A stretch of 64,000 nt of DNA from CAZEQJ01 sp964514385 (GCA_964514385.1 CAZEQJ010000010.1:55520-119519), one strand, 5' to 3'. Positions 55,543 through 64,000 are shown, counted from the first letter of the stretch. Numbers and translations: made by a program. Notes: a model not told the origin generated them from the letters alone.

Positions 55543-55573
55543 TTTGTGCCTTGAGTGGCATATTATATATTCA
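55543..55573 (+). promoter_or_regulatory. Promoter of the uronate locus
   Basis: TTTG at 55543-55546 is followed after 19 bp by TATATTCA (55566-55573). The -33 element and spacing match the Bacteroidota consensus and the -7 element matches in part. The transcript start would fall near 55579, 12 bp before the DUF4861 ATG. Confidence 0.4.
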
Positions 55574-55590
55574 ACTTATAATTTTATACC

Positions 55591-56790
55591 ATGAAAATCT
55601 ATTTATTCTTATTTCTCTCAACGGTATTTTTATTCAGTTGCTCCCAAAGCAATGAACAGAAGATTGTGGTATCGTCTCAAAACGATCTGTTGTTTAAGGA
55701 AATAATTGTTGAAAAGGCTGATATGCAGGTAATGAATGACCAATATCCTGTAATTATTGATAATAACGGGAAAGAGGTGCCTTCACAATTGGAGGATTCG
55801 GACGGTGATTCGGTTTGGGATATTCTTGTCTTCCAGGCATCTTTATCAGCAAATACCTCCAAAGAGTATACAATCAAATGGCATGATAGTGCGCCTTCAT
55901 ATGACAAAAAAACACAGGTCTATCTGGGATATAGTGAAAATAGAGATGATACATTCGTATCAATCGACGAGCACCAACGCCCCAAAGATCATGTTGCGAT
56001 GAGTACACCTTATCTATATCAATACGAAGGCCCGGGCTGGGAAAGTAATTTAGTTGGCTTCAGAACCTATTTTGATTCACGAAATGGAAAAGATATCTGG
56101 GGAAAGACCACGGAAGAGTTGGTCCTTCACAAAATTGGATTAGGTGAGGATTATCATGCAATGCAGGACTGGGGCATGGATATATTAAAGGTGGGTAACT
56201 CATTGGGATCAGGGGCCCTGGCAATAAAAAAATCCGATTCATTAATCCGATTGGGAGATACTGAATATGCATATTTTAAGAAGCGTGCTGAAGGTCCGGT
56301 ACGATCAGTTTTTACACTCACCTACAAGGGTTGGGATGTATTAGGGACATCTTATGAAATCGAAGAAAAAGTCACCATTTATGCAAATAAGAGATGGTTT
56401 TCCAGTGAGGTAACGCTTTCCAGACCACAAGATACAGTAGTTACAGGTATTGTAAATTTAAAGGATGCAAAAGTTGCGTTCTCAAATGAACCAGATGGAA
56501 AATTACTTTATTCCTATGGTGAACAAAGTGAAAACAGTGATTTCCTCGGTATGGCGTTGATTATTCCTTCTGCAAATTTCATCATGGTAGATAAAGCACC
56601 AGTAGAAGGTGGGGGCATAGTAAATACTGAATTAGTATACCTTAAACCGTCAGAAGATACCTATTCATATTATTTTTATGTTGGTTGGGAAAAAGAGAGT
56701 GATAAGTTTTCCAGTGAATCGGGTTTCGGGGAAGAATTAAAAAATGCTGCTTCCCAGATCTTTGCTGATGTAAAAGTTACGATTGAATAA
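55591..56790 (+). CDS. DUF4861 lipoprotein
   Basis: A 399-residue lipoprotein: MKIYLFLFLSTVFLFSC places the lipid anchor at Cys17. The mature part is beta-rich (YEGPGWESNLVGFRTYFDSRNGKDIWGK, WGMDILKVGNSLGSGALAI and so on), as in DUF4861 proteins often found with pectin or alginate breakdown loci. It has been proposed for such proteins to be carbohydrate-active or carbohydrate-binding, but none is known to me with proven activity. It heads the uronate catabolic genes; the next gene begins 3 bp after its stop. Confidence 0.85.
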   Translation: MKIYLFLFLSTVFLFSCSQSNEQKIVVSSQNDLLFKEIIVEKADMQVMNDQYPVIIDNNGKEVPSQLEDSDGDSVWDILVFQASLSANTSKEYTIKWHDSAPSYDKKTQVYLGYSENRDDTFVSIDEHQRPKDHVAMSTPYLYQYEGPGWESNLVGFRTYFDSRNGKDIWGKTTEELVLHKIGLGEDYHAMQDWGMDILKVGNSLGSGALAIKKSDSLIRLGDTEYAYFKKRAEGPVRSVFTLTYKGWDVLGTSYEIEEKVTIYANKRWFSSEVTLSRPQDTVVTGIVNLKDAKVAFSNEPDGKLLYSYGEQSENSDFLGMALIIPSANFIMVDKAPVEGGGIVNTELVYLKPSEDTYSYYFYVGWEKESDKFSSESGFGEELKNAASQIFADVKVTIE

Positions 56791-56793
56791 CAA

Positions 56794-57459
56794 ATGGCTG
56801 ATTTAGATATAACCAATATATCTGTTTCGAAAAATTCGTATGAATGCACAGTTACCGTCGACTGCGCAGTCTTCGGTTTTCAGGATGGCGTATTAAAATT
56901 ATTACTGATTCAGAGGTTGTTAGATCCTTACAAAGGGTATTGGTTGCTTCCTGGTGGTATTATTAATGAAAATGAAACTGCTGACGAAGCGGTCGATAAA
57001 GTCCTTTTCAATCTCACCGGCATAAAGGGTGTCCATCATGAGCAGGTTCACTGTTACACTGATGTGAAAAGACATCCGCTAAAAAGGGTAATTACGATAT
57101 CTTACTATGGGCTCGTAAAACCTGAAAACCACCCTATAATCATTAAAAAGCACGTTAAAGGAGTCAAATGGTTTAGGCTTGACGAACTCCCTGAGCTGGG
57201 GTTTGACCATCAACAATTAGCTAATGACGCTTTAAAAAAATTAAAGGCAAATGTTGAAGAACGGCTTATTTTGGGTGAATTATTACCAGAAAAATTCACC
57301 CTGACCGAACTTCAGGAGCTTTACGAATCATTATTGGAGAAACAGCTTGACAGGCGCAACTTCAGAAAAAAAATCGCCCAGATGGAAATACTTATTGGCT
57401 CTGGTGAAAAGAAACTAGGTGTAAAAGGAGGACCTGAATTATATCAATTTAGAAGATGA
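56794..57459 (+). CDS. Nudix-like transcriptional regulator with C-terminal winged helix
   Basis: A 221-residue regulator of the NrtR/AraR-like type. Residues about 15-145 form a Nudix fold, but the Nudix box is broken: after G55 and E61 the REUxEExG core reads K69-V-L-F-N-L-T-G76, so the catalytic glutamates are missing. It should bind rather than hydrolyse its ligand. Residues about 155-221 (FTLTELQELYESLLEKQLDRRNFRKKI) form a winged helix-turn-helix. It lies directly before kduI, and a GTGTA-N5-TACAC inverted repeat in the following gap is a candidate operator. The effector is probably a uronate intermediate. Confidence 0.85.
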   Translation: MADLDITNISVSKNSYECTVTVDCAVFGFQDGVLKLLLIQRLLDPYKGYWLLPGGIINENETADEAVDKVLFNLTGIKGVHHEQVHCYTDVKRHPLKRVITISYYGLVKPENHPIIIKKHVKGVKWFRLDELPELGFDHQQLANDALKKLKANVEERLILGELLPEKFTLTELQELYESLLEKQLDRRNFRKKIAQMEILIGSGEKKLGVKGGPELYQFRR

Positions 57460-57480
57460 TGATTTGGGAAATTGCTATTC

Positions 57481-57497
57481 TGTGTATAAATTACACA
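57481..57497. promoter_or_regulatory. Inverted repeat TGTGTA-N5-TACACA before kduI
   Basis: A perfect 6-5-6 inverted repeat ending 20 bp before the kduI ATG, in the only gap of more than a few bases in this part of the locus. It is a good candidate operator for the adjacent Nudix-like regulator. The core GTGTA-N5-TACAC also occurs at 16262-16276. Confidence 0.5.
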
Positions 57498-57517
57498 CAT
57501 AATCAAATGAAATAATT

Positions 57518-58354
57518 ATGTCTAACATTCGCTTTGGTATTCACCCGGATCATGCCAGGACTTTCGATACAGATCAGCTGAGAAAGCATTTTTTGATTCA
57601 GGACTTAATGACGGACGATGCTATTCAGCATGTATATAGTATGCATGATAGAATGATCACGATAGGTATTGTTCCAAAATCATCTGCCTTGGAGCTTCCT
57701 GCCCTTGAGGAATTAACCAAGTCCGGCTATTTTCTTGAGCGGCGCGAACTGGGTGTAATAAATGTAGGTGGATCGGGCACTGTTACTGCAGACGGAGAGG
57801 CATATACTCTGGCATCAAAAGAATCTATTTATATTGGTAAAGGTGTCAAAAAGGTGTCCTTTGCATCGGATAATGCTAACTCACCGGCTGAATTCTACAT
57901 AAACTCTTCACCGGCCCATACATCCTATCCAACTACAAAAGCATCATTGAGCGATGCTAATAAAGTTGAATTAGGCTCAAAGGATAATTGTAATGAGCGC
58001 ATCATTTATCAATACATTCATGAAACAGGTATTCAGAGTTGTCAGTTGGTAATGGGATTTACTGAGTTGCTGACAGGAAGTATATGGAATACCTTTCCGC
58101 CACACACCCATTATCGTAGAATGGAAGTTTATTTTTACTTCGATTTACCTGAAGATCAGTTAGTAATGCATTTTATGGGTGATCCAAAGGAAACCAGACA
58201 TATCGCAGTCAGAAATAAGCAGGCCGTAATTTCCCCTGAATGGTCAATACATTCAGGTGCCGGTACAGCGGCATATTCATTTATATGGGGTATGGCAGGA
58301 GAAAATAAGGCCTTTACCGACATGGATGGTGTAATTTTAAATGAATTAAAATGA
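57518..58354 (+). CDS. kduI: 5-keto-4-deoxyuronate isomerase
   Basis: A 278-residue cupin-fold isomerase, the same length as the E. coli protein. It converts 5-keto-4-deoxyuronate (DKI) to 2,5-diketo-3-deoxygluconate. The zinc ligands fall at the numbers known for E. coli KduI: H196, H198, E203 (PPHTHYRRMEVYF) and H245 (SIHSGAG). It is cytoplasmic. Its stop overlaps the kduD start (ATGA). Confidence 0.96.
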   Translation: MSNIRFGIHPDHARTFDTDQLRKHFLIQDLMTDDAIQHVYSMHDRMITIGIVPKSSALELPALEELTKSGYFLERRELGVINVGGSGTVTADGEAYTLASKESIYIGKGVKKVSFASDNANSPAEFYINSSPAHTSYPTTKASLSDANKVELGSKDNCNERIIYQYIHETGIQSCQLVMGFTELLTGSIWNTFPPHTHYRRMEVYFYFDLPEDQLVMHFMGDPKETRHIAVRNKQAVISPEWSIHSGAGTAAYSFIWGMAGENKAFTDMDGVILNELK

Positions 58355-59112
58355 TACTTGAGCAATTTGAACTGAAAGGTAAAACAGCTCTTGTTACAGG
58401 ATGTAAGAGGGGTATCGGAAAAGCAATAGCAGAAGGATTAGCAGAAGCCGGGGCAGATATAATAGGAGTATCAGCTTCACTTGAAAAATCTGGAAGTGAT
58501 GTTGCGAAATCTGTTGAAAGTTTGGGCCGAAAATTCACAGCATATCAATGCGACTTTTCCAAAAGAGATTCATTAAAGAGCTTTATTGCTGAAATAGCGG
58601 ATGAAAAAATAGATATTCTGGTCAATAATGCGGGTACGATATTAAGAAAGCCTGCAGCTGAGCACCCGGATGAATATTGGGATACGGTTATTGAAGTTAA
58701 TCTTAATGCCCAGTTTATTCTTTCCAGAGAAATTGGGAGGAAAATGATCGCACAAGGTTCTGGCAAGATAATATTTACAGCATCTCTCCTCACTTTCCAA
58801 GGTGGAATAACAGTGCCCGGATATGCAGCAAGCAAGGGGGCTATCGGTCAACTGACCATGGCATTATCAAACGAATGGGCATCAAAGGGCATCAATGTTA
58901 ATGCAATTGCACCTGGATATATCGCAACTGATAATACACAGGCACTAAGAGATAACGAAGAAAGGAGTAGCGCAATATTATCACGAATACCTCAGGGAAG
59001 ATGGGGCCTTCCGGATGATTTTAAGGGACCCGCTGTGTTTCTTGCATCGGATGCCTCTAATTATATGAACGGAAGTATAATTACAGTTGATGGTGGATGG
59101 ATGGGAAGATAA
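58351..59112 (+). CDS. kduD: 2-deoxy-D-gluconate 3-dehydrogenase KduD
   Basis: A 253-residue classical SDR that reduces 2,5-diketo-3-deoxygluconate to 2-keto-3-deoxygluconate with NADH. The nucleotide-binding motif is TGCKRGIGKA, NNAGTILR follows, the catalytic residues are Y158 and K162 (YAASKGA), and the C-terminal SIITVDGGWMGR matches KduD. It overlaps kduI by 4 bp. Confidence 0.95.
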   Translation: MILEQFELKGKTALVTGCKRGIGKAIAEGLAEAGADIIGVSASLEKSGSDVAKSVESLGRKFTAYQCDFSKRDSLKSFIAEIADEKIDILVNNAGTILRKPAAEHPDEYWDTVIEVNLNAQFILSREIGRKMIAQGSGKIIFTASLLTFQGGITVPGYAASKGAIGQLTMALSNEWASKGINVNAIAPGYIATDNTQALRDNEERSSAILSRIPQGRWGLPDDFKGPAVFLASDASNYMNGSIITVDGGWMGR

Positions 59113-59285
59113 AATTTATTATTCGATTACATTTTCACTTGAGAAATGATAATCTGTGAATGAATTCTTTTTCCATTTCATTGCCGGCAGTTTTTGGAAA
59201 GAACAATTTTCAAGTGCAATGATATAGTGTGAAAAATCAATTTCTGACCACATAAAAAAAGGCAAATTCATGGAAGTTATCTGAT

Positions 59286-59293
59286 TATATTTG
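59286..59293 (+). promoter_or_regulatory. -7 element TATATTTG before kdgK
   Basis: An exact TAnnTTTG match 32 bp before the kdgK ATG, in a 213-bp gap, which suggests an internal promoter for kdgK and the genes after it. No -33 TTTG at the normal spacing is found. Confidence 0.4.
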
Positions 59294-59325
59294 GCAAAAA
59301 ATCATTCTTAGCTTAAGTAATAGAT

Positions 59326-60366
59326 ATGAAAAAAGTAGTAACGTTTGGAGAGATCATGTTGAGGTTATCACCTCCCGGATTTTTAAGGTTCTCGCAGGCA
59401 TCATCATTTGATGTTGTGTATGGAGGAGGAGAATCAAATGTAGCAGTATCACTGGCCAATTATGGCATACCTGTTTCATTTGTAACACGCCTTCCTGACA
59501 ACGACCTGGGGCATTGTGCTTTAATGGAAATGCGCAAAAGAGGTGTCGATACCGGTGATATTATTTTTGGTGGCGACAGGCTGGGTATATATTTTCTCGA
59601 AACAGGTGCAGTAGCCAGAGGAAGTAAAGTGGTTTATGACAGGGCGCATTCTGCCATTGCTCAGATAGAAAAAGGCATGGTGGACTGGCATAAGGTCTTT
59701 GAAGATGCTCAGTGGTTTCACTGGACAGGTATCACACCGGCAATATCCCAGGGTGCAGCAGATGCCTGTCTTGAGGCAGTAAAGGTTGCCAGTGAAAAAG
59801 GTATCACCATTTCGACCGACCTGAACTACAGAAAGAAACTATGGAAATATGGTGGTGACAGAGAAGCGATTATGACAGAGCTGACCCACCGTTGTGATAT
59901 CATTTTAGGTAATGAGGAGGATGCTGAGATGCATTTTGGGATTAAGCCAGAAGGACTTGATGTGACCAAACATGGCCATGAAGTGAAGGCAGAGGCTTTC
60001 CGCTCGGTTTGCGAGCAGATGATGAAAAAATTTCCCAAGGCAAAAAAAGTAATCACCACGCTAAGAGGTTCAATAAGCGCATCGCATAATACATGGGCAG
60101 GTGTAATGTATGATGGTAAGCATCTGCTTGATACCCGCACCTATCAGATTACTGATATTGTAGATAGAGTAGGAGGCGGGGACTCCTTCATGGGAGGGTT
60201 GATCTATGGGTTGTTAACCTACCCCAATGATGATCAGAAAGCATTGGATTTTGCCGTTGCAGCATCCGCATTAAAACATACCATCAAAGGTGATGCGAAC
60301 CTGGTAACAGTAGACGAAGTAGAGAAATTAATGAGCGGAGACGCATCCGGAAGGGTCGCAAGATAA
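59326..60366 (+). CDS. kdgK: 2-keto-3-deoxygluconate kinase
   Basis: A 346-residue PfkB-family sugar kinase that phosphorylates KDG to KDPG with ATP. The first signature is YGGGESNVAVSLANYG and the second DRVGGGDSFMGGLIYGLL, with the catalytic base D286. Length is slightly above the usual 310-340, which is typical of Bacteroidota KdgK. It is followed by kdgA after 9 bp. Confidence 0.94.
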   Translation: MKKVVTFGEIMLRLSPPGFLRFSQASSFDVVYGGGESNVAVSLANYGIPVSFVTRLPDNDLGHCALMEMRKRGVDTGDIIFGGDRLGIYFLETGAVARGSKVVYDRAHSAIAQIEKGMVDWHKVFEDAQWFHWTGITPAISQGAADACLEAVKVASEKGITISTDLNYRKKLWKYGGDREAIMTELTHRCDIILGNEEDAEMHFGIKPEGLDVTKHGHEVKAEAFRSVCEQMMKKFPKAKKVITTLRGSISASHNTWAGVMYDGKHLLDTRTYQITDIVDRVGGGDSFMGGLIYGLLTYPNDDQKALDFAVAASALKHTIKGDANLVTVDEVEKLMSGDASGRVAR

Positions 60367-60375
60367 TATTCAATT

Positions 60376-61050
60376 ATGGCAAAATATTCTAGAATTGAGG
60401 TAGCATTGGCAATGAAGGCAACGGGAATGGTGCCTGTTTTCTACCATGCTGATTTTGAAACCTGTAAACGTACATTAAAAGCCTGTCATGCTGCAGGAGT
60501 CAAGGCCTTTGAGTTTACCAACAGAGGAGATTTCGCCCATGAGACGTTTGGTGAGTTGGCAAAATATGCACACAAGGACCTGGATGGTTTGATGCTGGGC
60601 GTTGGTTCGGTAGTAGATGCAGGAACAGCCTCATTATATCTTCAGCTTGGAGCGGATTTTATTGTCTCACCTGTTTTGAATCCGGACATGGCCAAAGTAT
60701 GTAACAGGAGAAAGGTATTGTGGTCACCTGGATGTGGAACATTATCCGAAATCTCGCAGGCCGAGGAGTTGGGCGCAGAAGTGGTAAAAATATTCCCGGG
60801 CTCATCAGTGGGAGGTCCAGCATTTGTAAAAGCCGTGTTAGGCCCTTGTCCATGGACAAGCATTATGCCAACTGGTGGCGTAAAGCCGGAAGAGGAAAAC
60901 CTTAAGGCATGGTTTGATGCCGGTGTTCATTGTGTTGGCATGGGGTCGCAACTGTTTACTAAGGAACTAATAAAAGCTGAAAATATTGATATTCTTACTG
61001 ATAAAATTAAAGAGACGCTGGACCTGATAAATGAAATAAGACAACGATGA
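60376..61050 (+). CDS. kdgA: KDPG aldolase (2-dehydro-3-deoxyphosphogluconate aldolase)
   Basis: A 224-residue class I aldolase that splits KDPG to pyruvate and D-glyceraldehyde 3-phosphate. The general base is E46 in FEFTNRGDF and the Schiff-base lysine K138 in VVKIFPGSSVGG. MPTGGVKPEEENLKAWF and GMGSQLF bind the phosphate. It may also act on 4-hydroxy-2-oxoglutarate, as Eda does. Its TGA overlaps the dctP start (ATGA), so transport and catabolism are tied together. Confidence 0.94.
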   Translation: MAKYSRIEVALAMKATGMVPVFYHADFETCKRTLKACHAAGVKAFEFTNRGDFAHETFGELAKYAHKDLDGLMLGVGSVVDAGTASLYLQLGADFIVSPVLNPDMAKVCNRRKVLWSPGCGTLSEISQAEELGAEVVKIFPGSSVGGPAFVKAVLGPCPWTSIMPTGGVKPEEENLKAWFDAGVHCVGMGSQLFTKELIKAENIDILTDKIKETLDLINEIRQR

Positions 61051-62021
61051 AGCTGCCTGCTATCCTTTTGATCACCGTTTTTATCCTGGGCTCCTGCAAT
61101 GAATCCGGAAGCTCCAAAGAGATCAAACTGGCACATAGTCTGACCGAGGACCATGCTGTGCATAAAGGAATGGTTGATTTTGCCAATAGGGTAAAGGAGA
61201 AGTCCGGTGGTGCACTAACCATACGGATATACCCTAATGGCCAATTGGGTTCTGAAAATCAATGTCTGGAGTTACTTCAAATAGGTAGTTTAGGCATCAC
61301 CAAGGTGTCTGCGGCTGTAATGGAAAGCTTTGCGCCTCAGTATAAAGTACTGAGTATTCCATACATTTTTAACGATGAACAGCATAGAAATAACGTGCAG
61401 GATGGCCCCATAGGACAAACGATTCTTGACTCTGGTCAGGATTACTGGCTCAAGGGATTATGCTTTTATGATGCAGGTAGCAGAAGCTTCTATACCACAA
61501 AAAAACCCATCAGAACACCTGAAGACGTAGAAGGATTAAAAATTCGTGTAATGAAAAGTATTACCGCGAATAAAATGATTAGTGAGTTGGGGGGGAGCCC
61601 GGTACCCATCGCCTGGGGGGAACTTTATACAGCTTTACAGCAGGGCGTTGTGGATGGTGCTGAAAATAATCCCCCGTCGTTTCACTTATCAAGACATTAT
61701 GAAACCTGTAAATACTATTCACTTAATAAACATACTTCAATTCCTGATGTGTTGGTTATAAGCACAGTCATTTGGGACAGACTAAGTGAAGAGGAGCAAA
61801 GGTGGATAGCCGAAGCGGCGATGGAGTCGGTCACAATTCAGCGAAAATTTTGGAAGGAGTCTGAAGAAGAAAGTCTGCAGGCTGTGAAAGAAGCCGGAGT
61901 TGAAATTATAGAACCTGATGTGGAGGCATTCCAGAACCAGACAAAATCAATCATAGAAGACCTAAAGAAACAAGAGGAACTGCGTGAACTGATTGAGAAA
62001 ATACAAAAAGCGGATGCGTAA
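61047..62021 (+). CDS. dctP: TRAP transporter substrate-binding lipoprotein (DctP family)
   Basis: A 324-residue binding protein. MKLPAILLITVFILGSC makes it a lipoprotein (Cys17). The fold motifs are those of DctP/SiaP: AHSLTEDHAVHKGMVDFANRV, YPNGQLGSENQCLELLQIGSLGIT and EGLKIRVMKS, where the conserved Arg grips a carboxylate, as well as WGELYTALQQGVVDGAENN. The ligand is probably a mono- or oligo-uronate, given the neighbours. It overlaps kdgA by 4 bp and dctQ by 8 bp. Confidence 0.94.
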   Translation: MKLPAILLITVFILGSCNESGSSKEIKLAHSLTEDHAVHKGMVDFANRVKEKSGGALTIRIYPNGQLGSENQCLELLQIGSLGITKVSAAVMESFAPQYKVLSIPYIFNDEQHRNNVQDGPIGQTILDSGQDYWLKGLCFYDAGSRSFYTTKKPIRTPEDVEGLKIRVMKSITANKMISELGGSPVPIAWGELYTALQQGVVDGAENNPPSFHLSRHYETCKYYSLNKHTSIPDVLVISTVIWDRLSEEEQRWIAEAAMESVTIQRKFWKESEEESLQAVKEAGVEIIEPDVEAFQNQTKSIIEDLKKQEELRELIEKIQKADA

Positions 62022-62478
62022 GATTCTGGATGGCATACTAACCAATTTGTTAGTCATTTTAATGACAATAATGGTCTTAAGTGCATTATTACAGGTATTT
62101 GCCAGGGTAATAAACCTCAATGTTCCTTTTACAGAAGAGCTCACCATCTATGGGATGATGTGGGTGGCGTTATTTGGATCTGCCTATGCCTTTGGCTTAA
62201 AAAAACATATCGCTATTGATGCACTTATAGGCACAATAAAACAGCATAACCGGTGGAAACTTGAAATCATCATTGAGTTTATGATCGTATTATTTGCCCT
62301 GATTGTGCTGGTAATTGGCGGCTCAAGGTTTGTCTTTATTACTTTCAAGCTTGGGCAGGTTTCCTCAGTCATGCAATTTCCAAAGGGATGGGTTTATCTT
62401 GCCTTGCCTGTAAGCGGGGTTCTCATCCTGATCTACAATGCGTTAAGTATCATAGAAATATTAAGAAATCGTCCATGA
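62014..62478 (+). CDS. dctQ: TRAP transporter small permease (DctQ)
   Basis: A 154-residue membrane subunit with four spans. LLQVFARVINLNVPFTEELTIYGMMWVALFGSAYAFGLKKHIAIDAL is the family signature. The ATG at 62014 overlaps dctP by 8 bp; an ATG at 61993 would overlap by 29 bp and adds only a charged tail. Its stop overlaps the dctM start (ATGA). Confidence 0.93.
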   Translation: MRKILDGILTNLLVILMTIMVLSALLQVFARVINLNVPFTEELTIYGMMWVALFGSAYAFGLKKHIAIDALIGTIKQHNRWKLEIIIEFMIVLFALIVLVIGGSRFVFITFKLGQVSSVMQFPKGWVYLALPVSGVLILIYNALSIIEILRNRP

Positions 62479-63770
62479 GCCTGCTAGAGATTGCGATATT
62501 AATTATATCATTTATAACTTTATTAGCTCTGGGCGTTCCCATTACAGTCAGCCTTACTTTATCAGCCTTATTTACTTTGACAGTAGATGTGCTGTTTGTG
62601 CCAACAGCAACTACCATTGCTCAACGGATGATCAATGGGCTGGATAGTTTTACATTATTGGCCATACCGTTCTTTATACTTGCAGGCCAGATAATGAATA
62701 GTGGAGGTATTGCAGCGAGGCTAATTGCATTTGCCAAGGCATTAGTAGGACCGGTAAGGGGAGGTTTAGTCTTTGTTAATATCATCGCCTGCACATTGTT
62801 TGGTGCAATTTCAGGTTCAGCAGCCGCTGCTGCTTCTGCCATTGGATCAATATTATCGGGTAAAATGGAAAAAGAAGGTTACGACAAAGGCTTTACCACA
62901 GCCGCCAACGTCACATCCGCTACTTCAGGTTTGCTTATTCCACCAAGCAATGTACTTATTGTGTATTCGTTAGCAGCAGGTGGACTCTCCATCGGTGCAC
63001 TATTTGTTGCTGGTTATATCCCCGGATTGTTAACAAGTCTTGCCATAATGATAGTAAGCTATTTTTATGCTGTGAAAAAAGGATACCCAAGGGGGGAAGG
63101 TTGGTCAGGTACTTTGATCCTGAGGACATTCCTGGGTGCCTTCCCAAGCCTTTTATTATTGGTGGTTGTAATTGGTGGTATTGTTCTGGGTTATTTCACT
63201 GCTACGGAGGCAAGCGCAATTGCGGTGTTGTATACCATCATTTTATCCATTATTTATAAGGAGTTATCGATTGAAAAACTGAAATCAATCTTGATACAAA
63301 GCAGTGTAACAACAGCCATTGTACTGTTGCTCGTAGCCACATCGTCGGCAATGAGTTGGGTGATGAGTTACGGTGATCTTCCGCAATCTATATCCGATTG
63401 GCTTTTATCAATTACTGAAAATCCCATTGTGGTACTGATATTAATAAATGTGCTGCTGTTGTTAGTTGGTATTTTTATGGATATAACACCAGCCGTTCTG
63501 ATATTTACCCCCATATTTTTACCGGTAGTAGAGTCATTCGGTATCAACCCCATACATTTTGGTATTATAATGGTATTAAACCTATGCATAGGCCTTTGTA
63601 CACCACCTGTGGGAAACCTCTTGTTTGTTGGAGCCAGTGTAGCAAACATTCCATTTCAAAAGGTATTAAGACCAATGCTACCTCTATATCTGGCAATGCT
63701 TATAGTCTTAATTCTTGTGATTATATTTCCTTCAATAAGTATGTGGCTCCCTGGCGTTACCGGTTACTAA
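62475..63770 (+). CDS. dctM: TRAP transporter large permease (DctM)
   Basis: A 431-residue integral-membrane subunit, length normal, with about 12 spans. LLAIPFFILAGQIMNSGGIAARLI, SGSAAAAASAIGSIL, GLLIPPSNVLIVYSLAAGG and GLCTPPVGNLLFVGA are the usual substrate-path and Na+-site motifs. It uses the sodium gradient to bring in the ligand held by DctP. The ATG at 62475 is chosen; an earlier frame from 62388 lies inside dctQ. Confidence 0.95.
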   Translation: MSLLEIAILIISFITLLALGVPITVSLTLSALFTLTVDVLFVPTATTIAQRMINGLDSFTLLAIPFFILAGQIMNSGGIAARLIAFAKALVGPVRGGLVFVNIIACTLFGAISGSAAAAASAIGSILSGKMEKEGYDKGFTTAANVTSATSGLLIPPSNVLIVYSLAAGGLSIGALFVAGYIPGLLTSLAIMIVSYFYAVKKGYPRGEGWSGTLILRTFLGAFPSLLLLVVVIGGIVLGYFTATEASAIAVLYTIILSIIYKELSIEKLKSILIQSSVTTAIVLLLVATSSAMSWVMSYGDLPQSISDWLLSITENPIVVLILINVLLLLVGIFMDITPAVLIFTPIFLPVVESFGINPIHFGIIMVLNLCIGLCTPPVGNLLFVGASVANIPFQKVLRPMLPLYLAMLIVLILVIIFPSISMWLPGVTGY

Positions 63771-63866
63771 GTTTAGGAGAAAAGGACAGGTTATGACGGC
63801 CATAAGTATTCAGCACCTTCCTGGATGATGCATAATCACATCAGCAAAGAGATCTATCTGAAAGAG

Positions 63867-63904
63867 AAAAGTTACGTAACTTTTCGAACAAGAAGTTACG
63901 TATA
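63867..63904. repeat. 18-bp palindrome plus half-site, right copy
   Basis: AAAAGTTACGTAACTTTT (63867-63884), then AAGTTACGTATA (63893-63904), repeats the structure at 55242-55279. The sequence between palindrome and half-site differs (CGAACAAG here, TGTTTGT there), so the conserved parts are the paired sites themselves. The rest of 63771-64000 shows no gene; an inverted repeat TCCCGA / TCGGGA lies near 63923-63942. Confidence 0.55.
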
Positions 63905-64000
63905 ACTGCTCTTCTCAATACATCCCGACATTAATTCTCGGGACGCTCGAGGAGCATTATCTTCGAAGTCCATACCGTGGTCGGACACTGAGACAGGCTC

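Larger units (their letters stand above)
55104..55590. other. 487-bp gap: terminator, palindromic repeat, then a promoter
   Basis: The gap holds the ppdK terminator (55125-55153), an 18-bp perfect palindrome and a half-copy (55242-55279), and a promoter just before the uronate locus (55543-55573). The stretch 55285-55540 is AT-rich, with no ORF or structure that I can support. Confidence 0.6.

Overview
The window looks like chromosomal DNA of a free-living, probably marine member of the Bacteroidota, most likely the Cytophagales. The reasons are two TonB-dependent receptors with carboxypeptidase-like N-terminal domains, type IX secretion (T9SS) C-terminal sorting tails on a subtilase and on a BACON-domain protein, Bacteroidota-only families (DUF4252, DUF4199), promoters of the TTTG / TAnnTTTG type and little Shine-Dalgarno signal. 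No rRNA, tRNA, CRISPR, transposase or prophage is visible.

Layout. 1-8.2 kb: a sodium-coupled NSS transporter (minus), a small DUF3052-like protein, a TonB receptor, a cold-shock-like protein, a run of small membrane proteins (DUF4389, DUF4870-like) ending in an M48 metalloprotease, and a YdeI-like protein. 8.4-16.9 kb: a GNAT-nitrilase fusion, a 1078-residue tricorn-like S41 protease, small membrane proteins, a beta-barrel protein and a DUF4199 protein. 16.9-26.2 kb: an intergenic block with RNA-like signals, then a compact run: mnmA, lipoprotein, T9SS subtilase, rpe, TonB receptor, aldo/keto reductase, SDR, AlkB-type monooxygenase. 26.1-30.1 kb: CHAD protein, secreted CocE-type hydrolase, an unannotated 25-codon ORF with its own terminator, MJ1255-type glycosyltransferase. 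30.2-33.8 kb (minus): a six-gene overlapping ECF sigma operon (sigma, probable anti-sigma, two DUF4252 proteins, ABC ATPase, ABC permease), divergent from lemA and two DUF3137 genes. 36.6-40.9 kb (minus): three amidohydrolase-fold genes, only one with intact metal ligands. 41.1-51.3 kb: four tightly coupled genes encoding two secreted tail-collar-like proteins, a 2173-residue SpvB/FG-GAP/RHS protein and a BACON protein with a T9SS tail. 51.3-55.1 kb: an alpha/beta hydrolase and pyruvate phosphate dikinase. 55.6-63.8 kb: an unsaturated-uronate catabolic locus (DUF4861, Nudix-like regulator, kduI, kduD, kdgK, kdgA, TRAP transporter).

How the parts work together. The uronate locus gives a full route from 5-keto-4-deoxyuronate to pyruvate plus glyceraldehyde-3-phosphate, fed by a TRAP importer and probably governed by the catalytically dead Nudix-wHTH protein. 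An 18-bp perfect palindrome occurs on both sides of it, and a GTGTA-N5-TACAC inverted repeat stands before kduI. The ECF operon looks like an envelope-stress module with its own promoter. The RHS cluster is the best candidate for a poorly described system: its architecture recalls Tc-toxin B/RHS cocoon proteins, but it sits in a secretory operon with collar-domain proteins and has no recognisable toxin or immunity gene.
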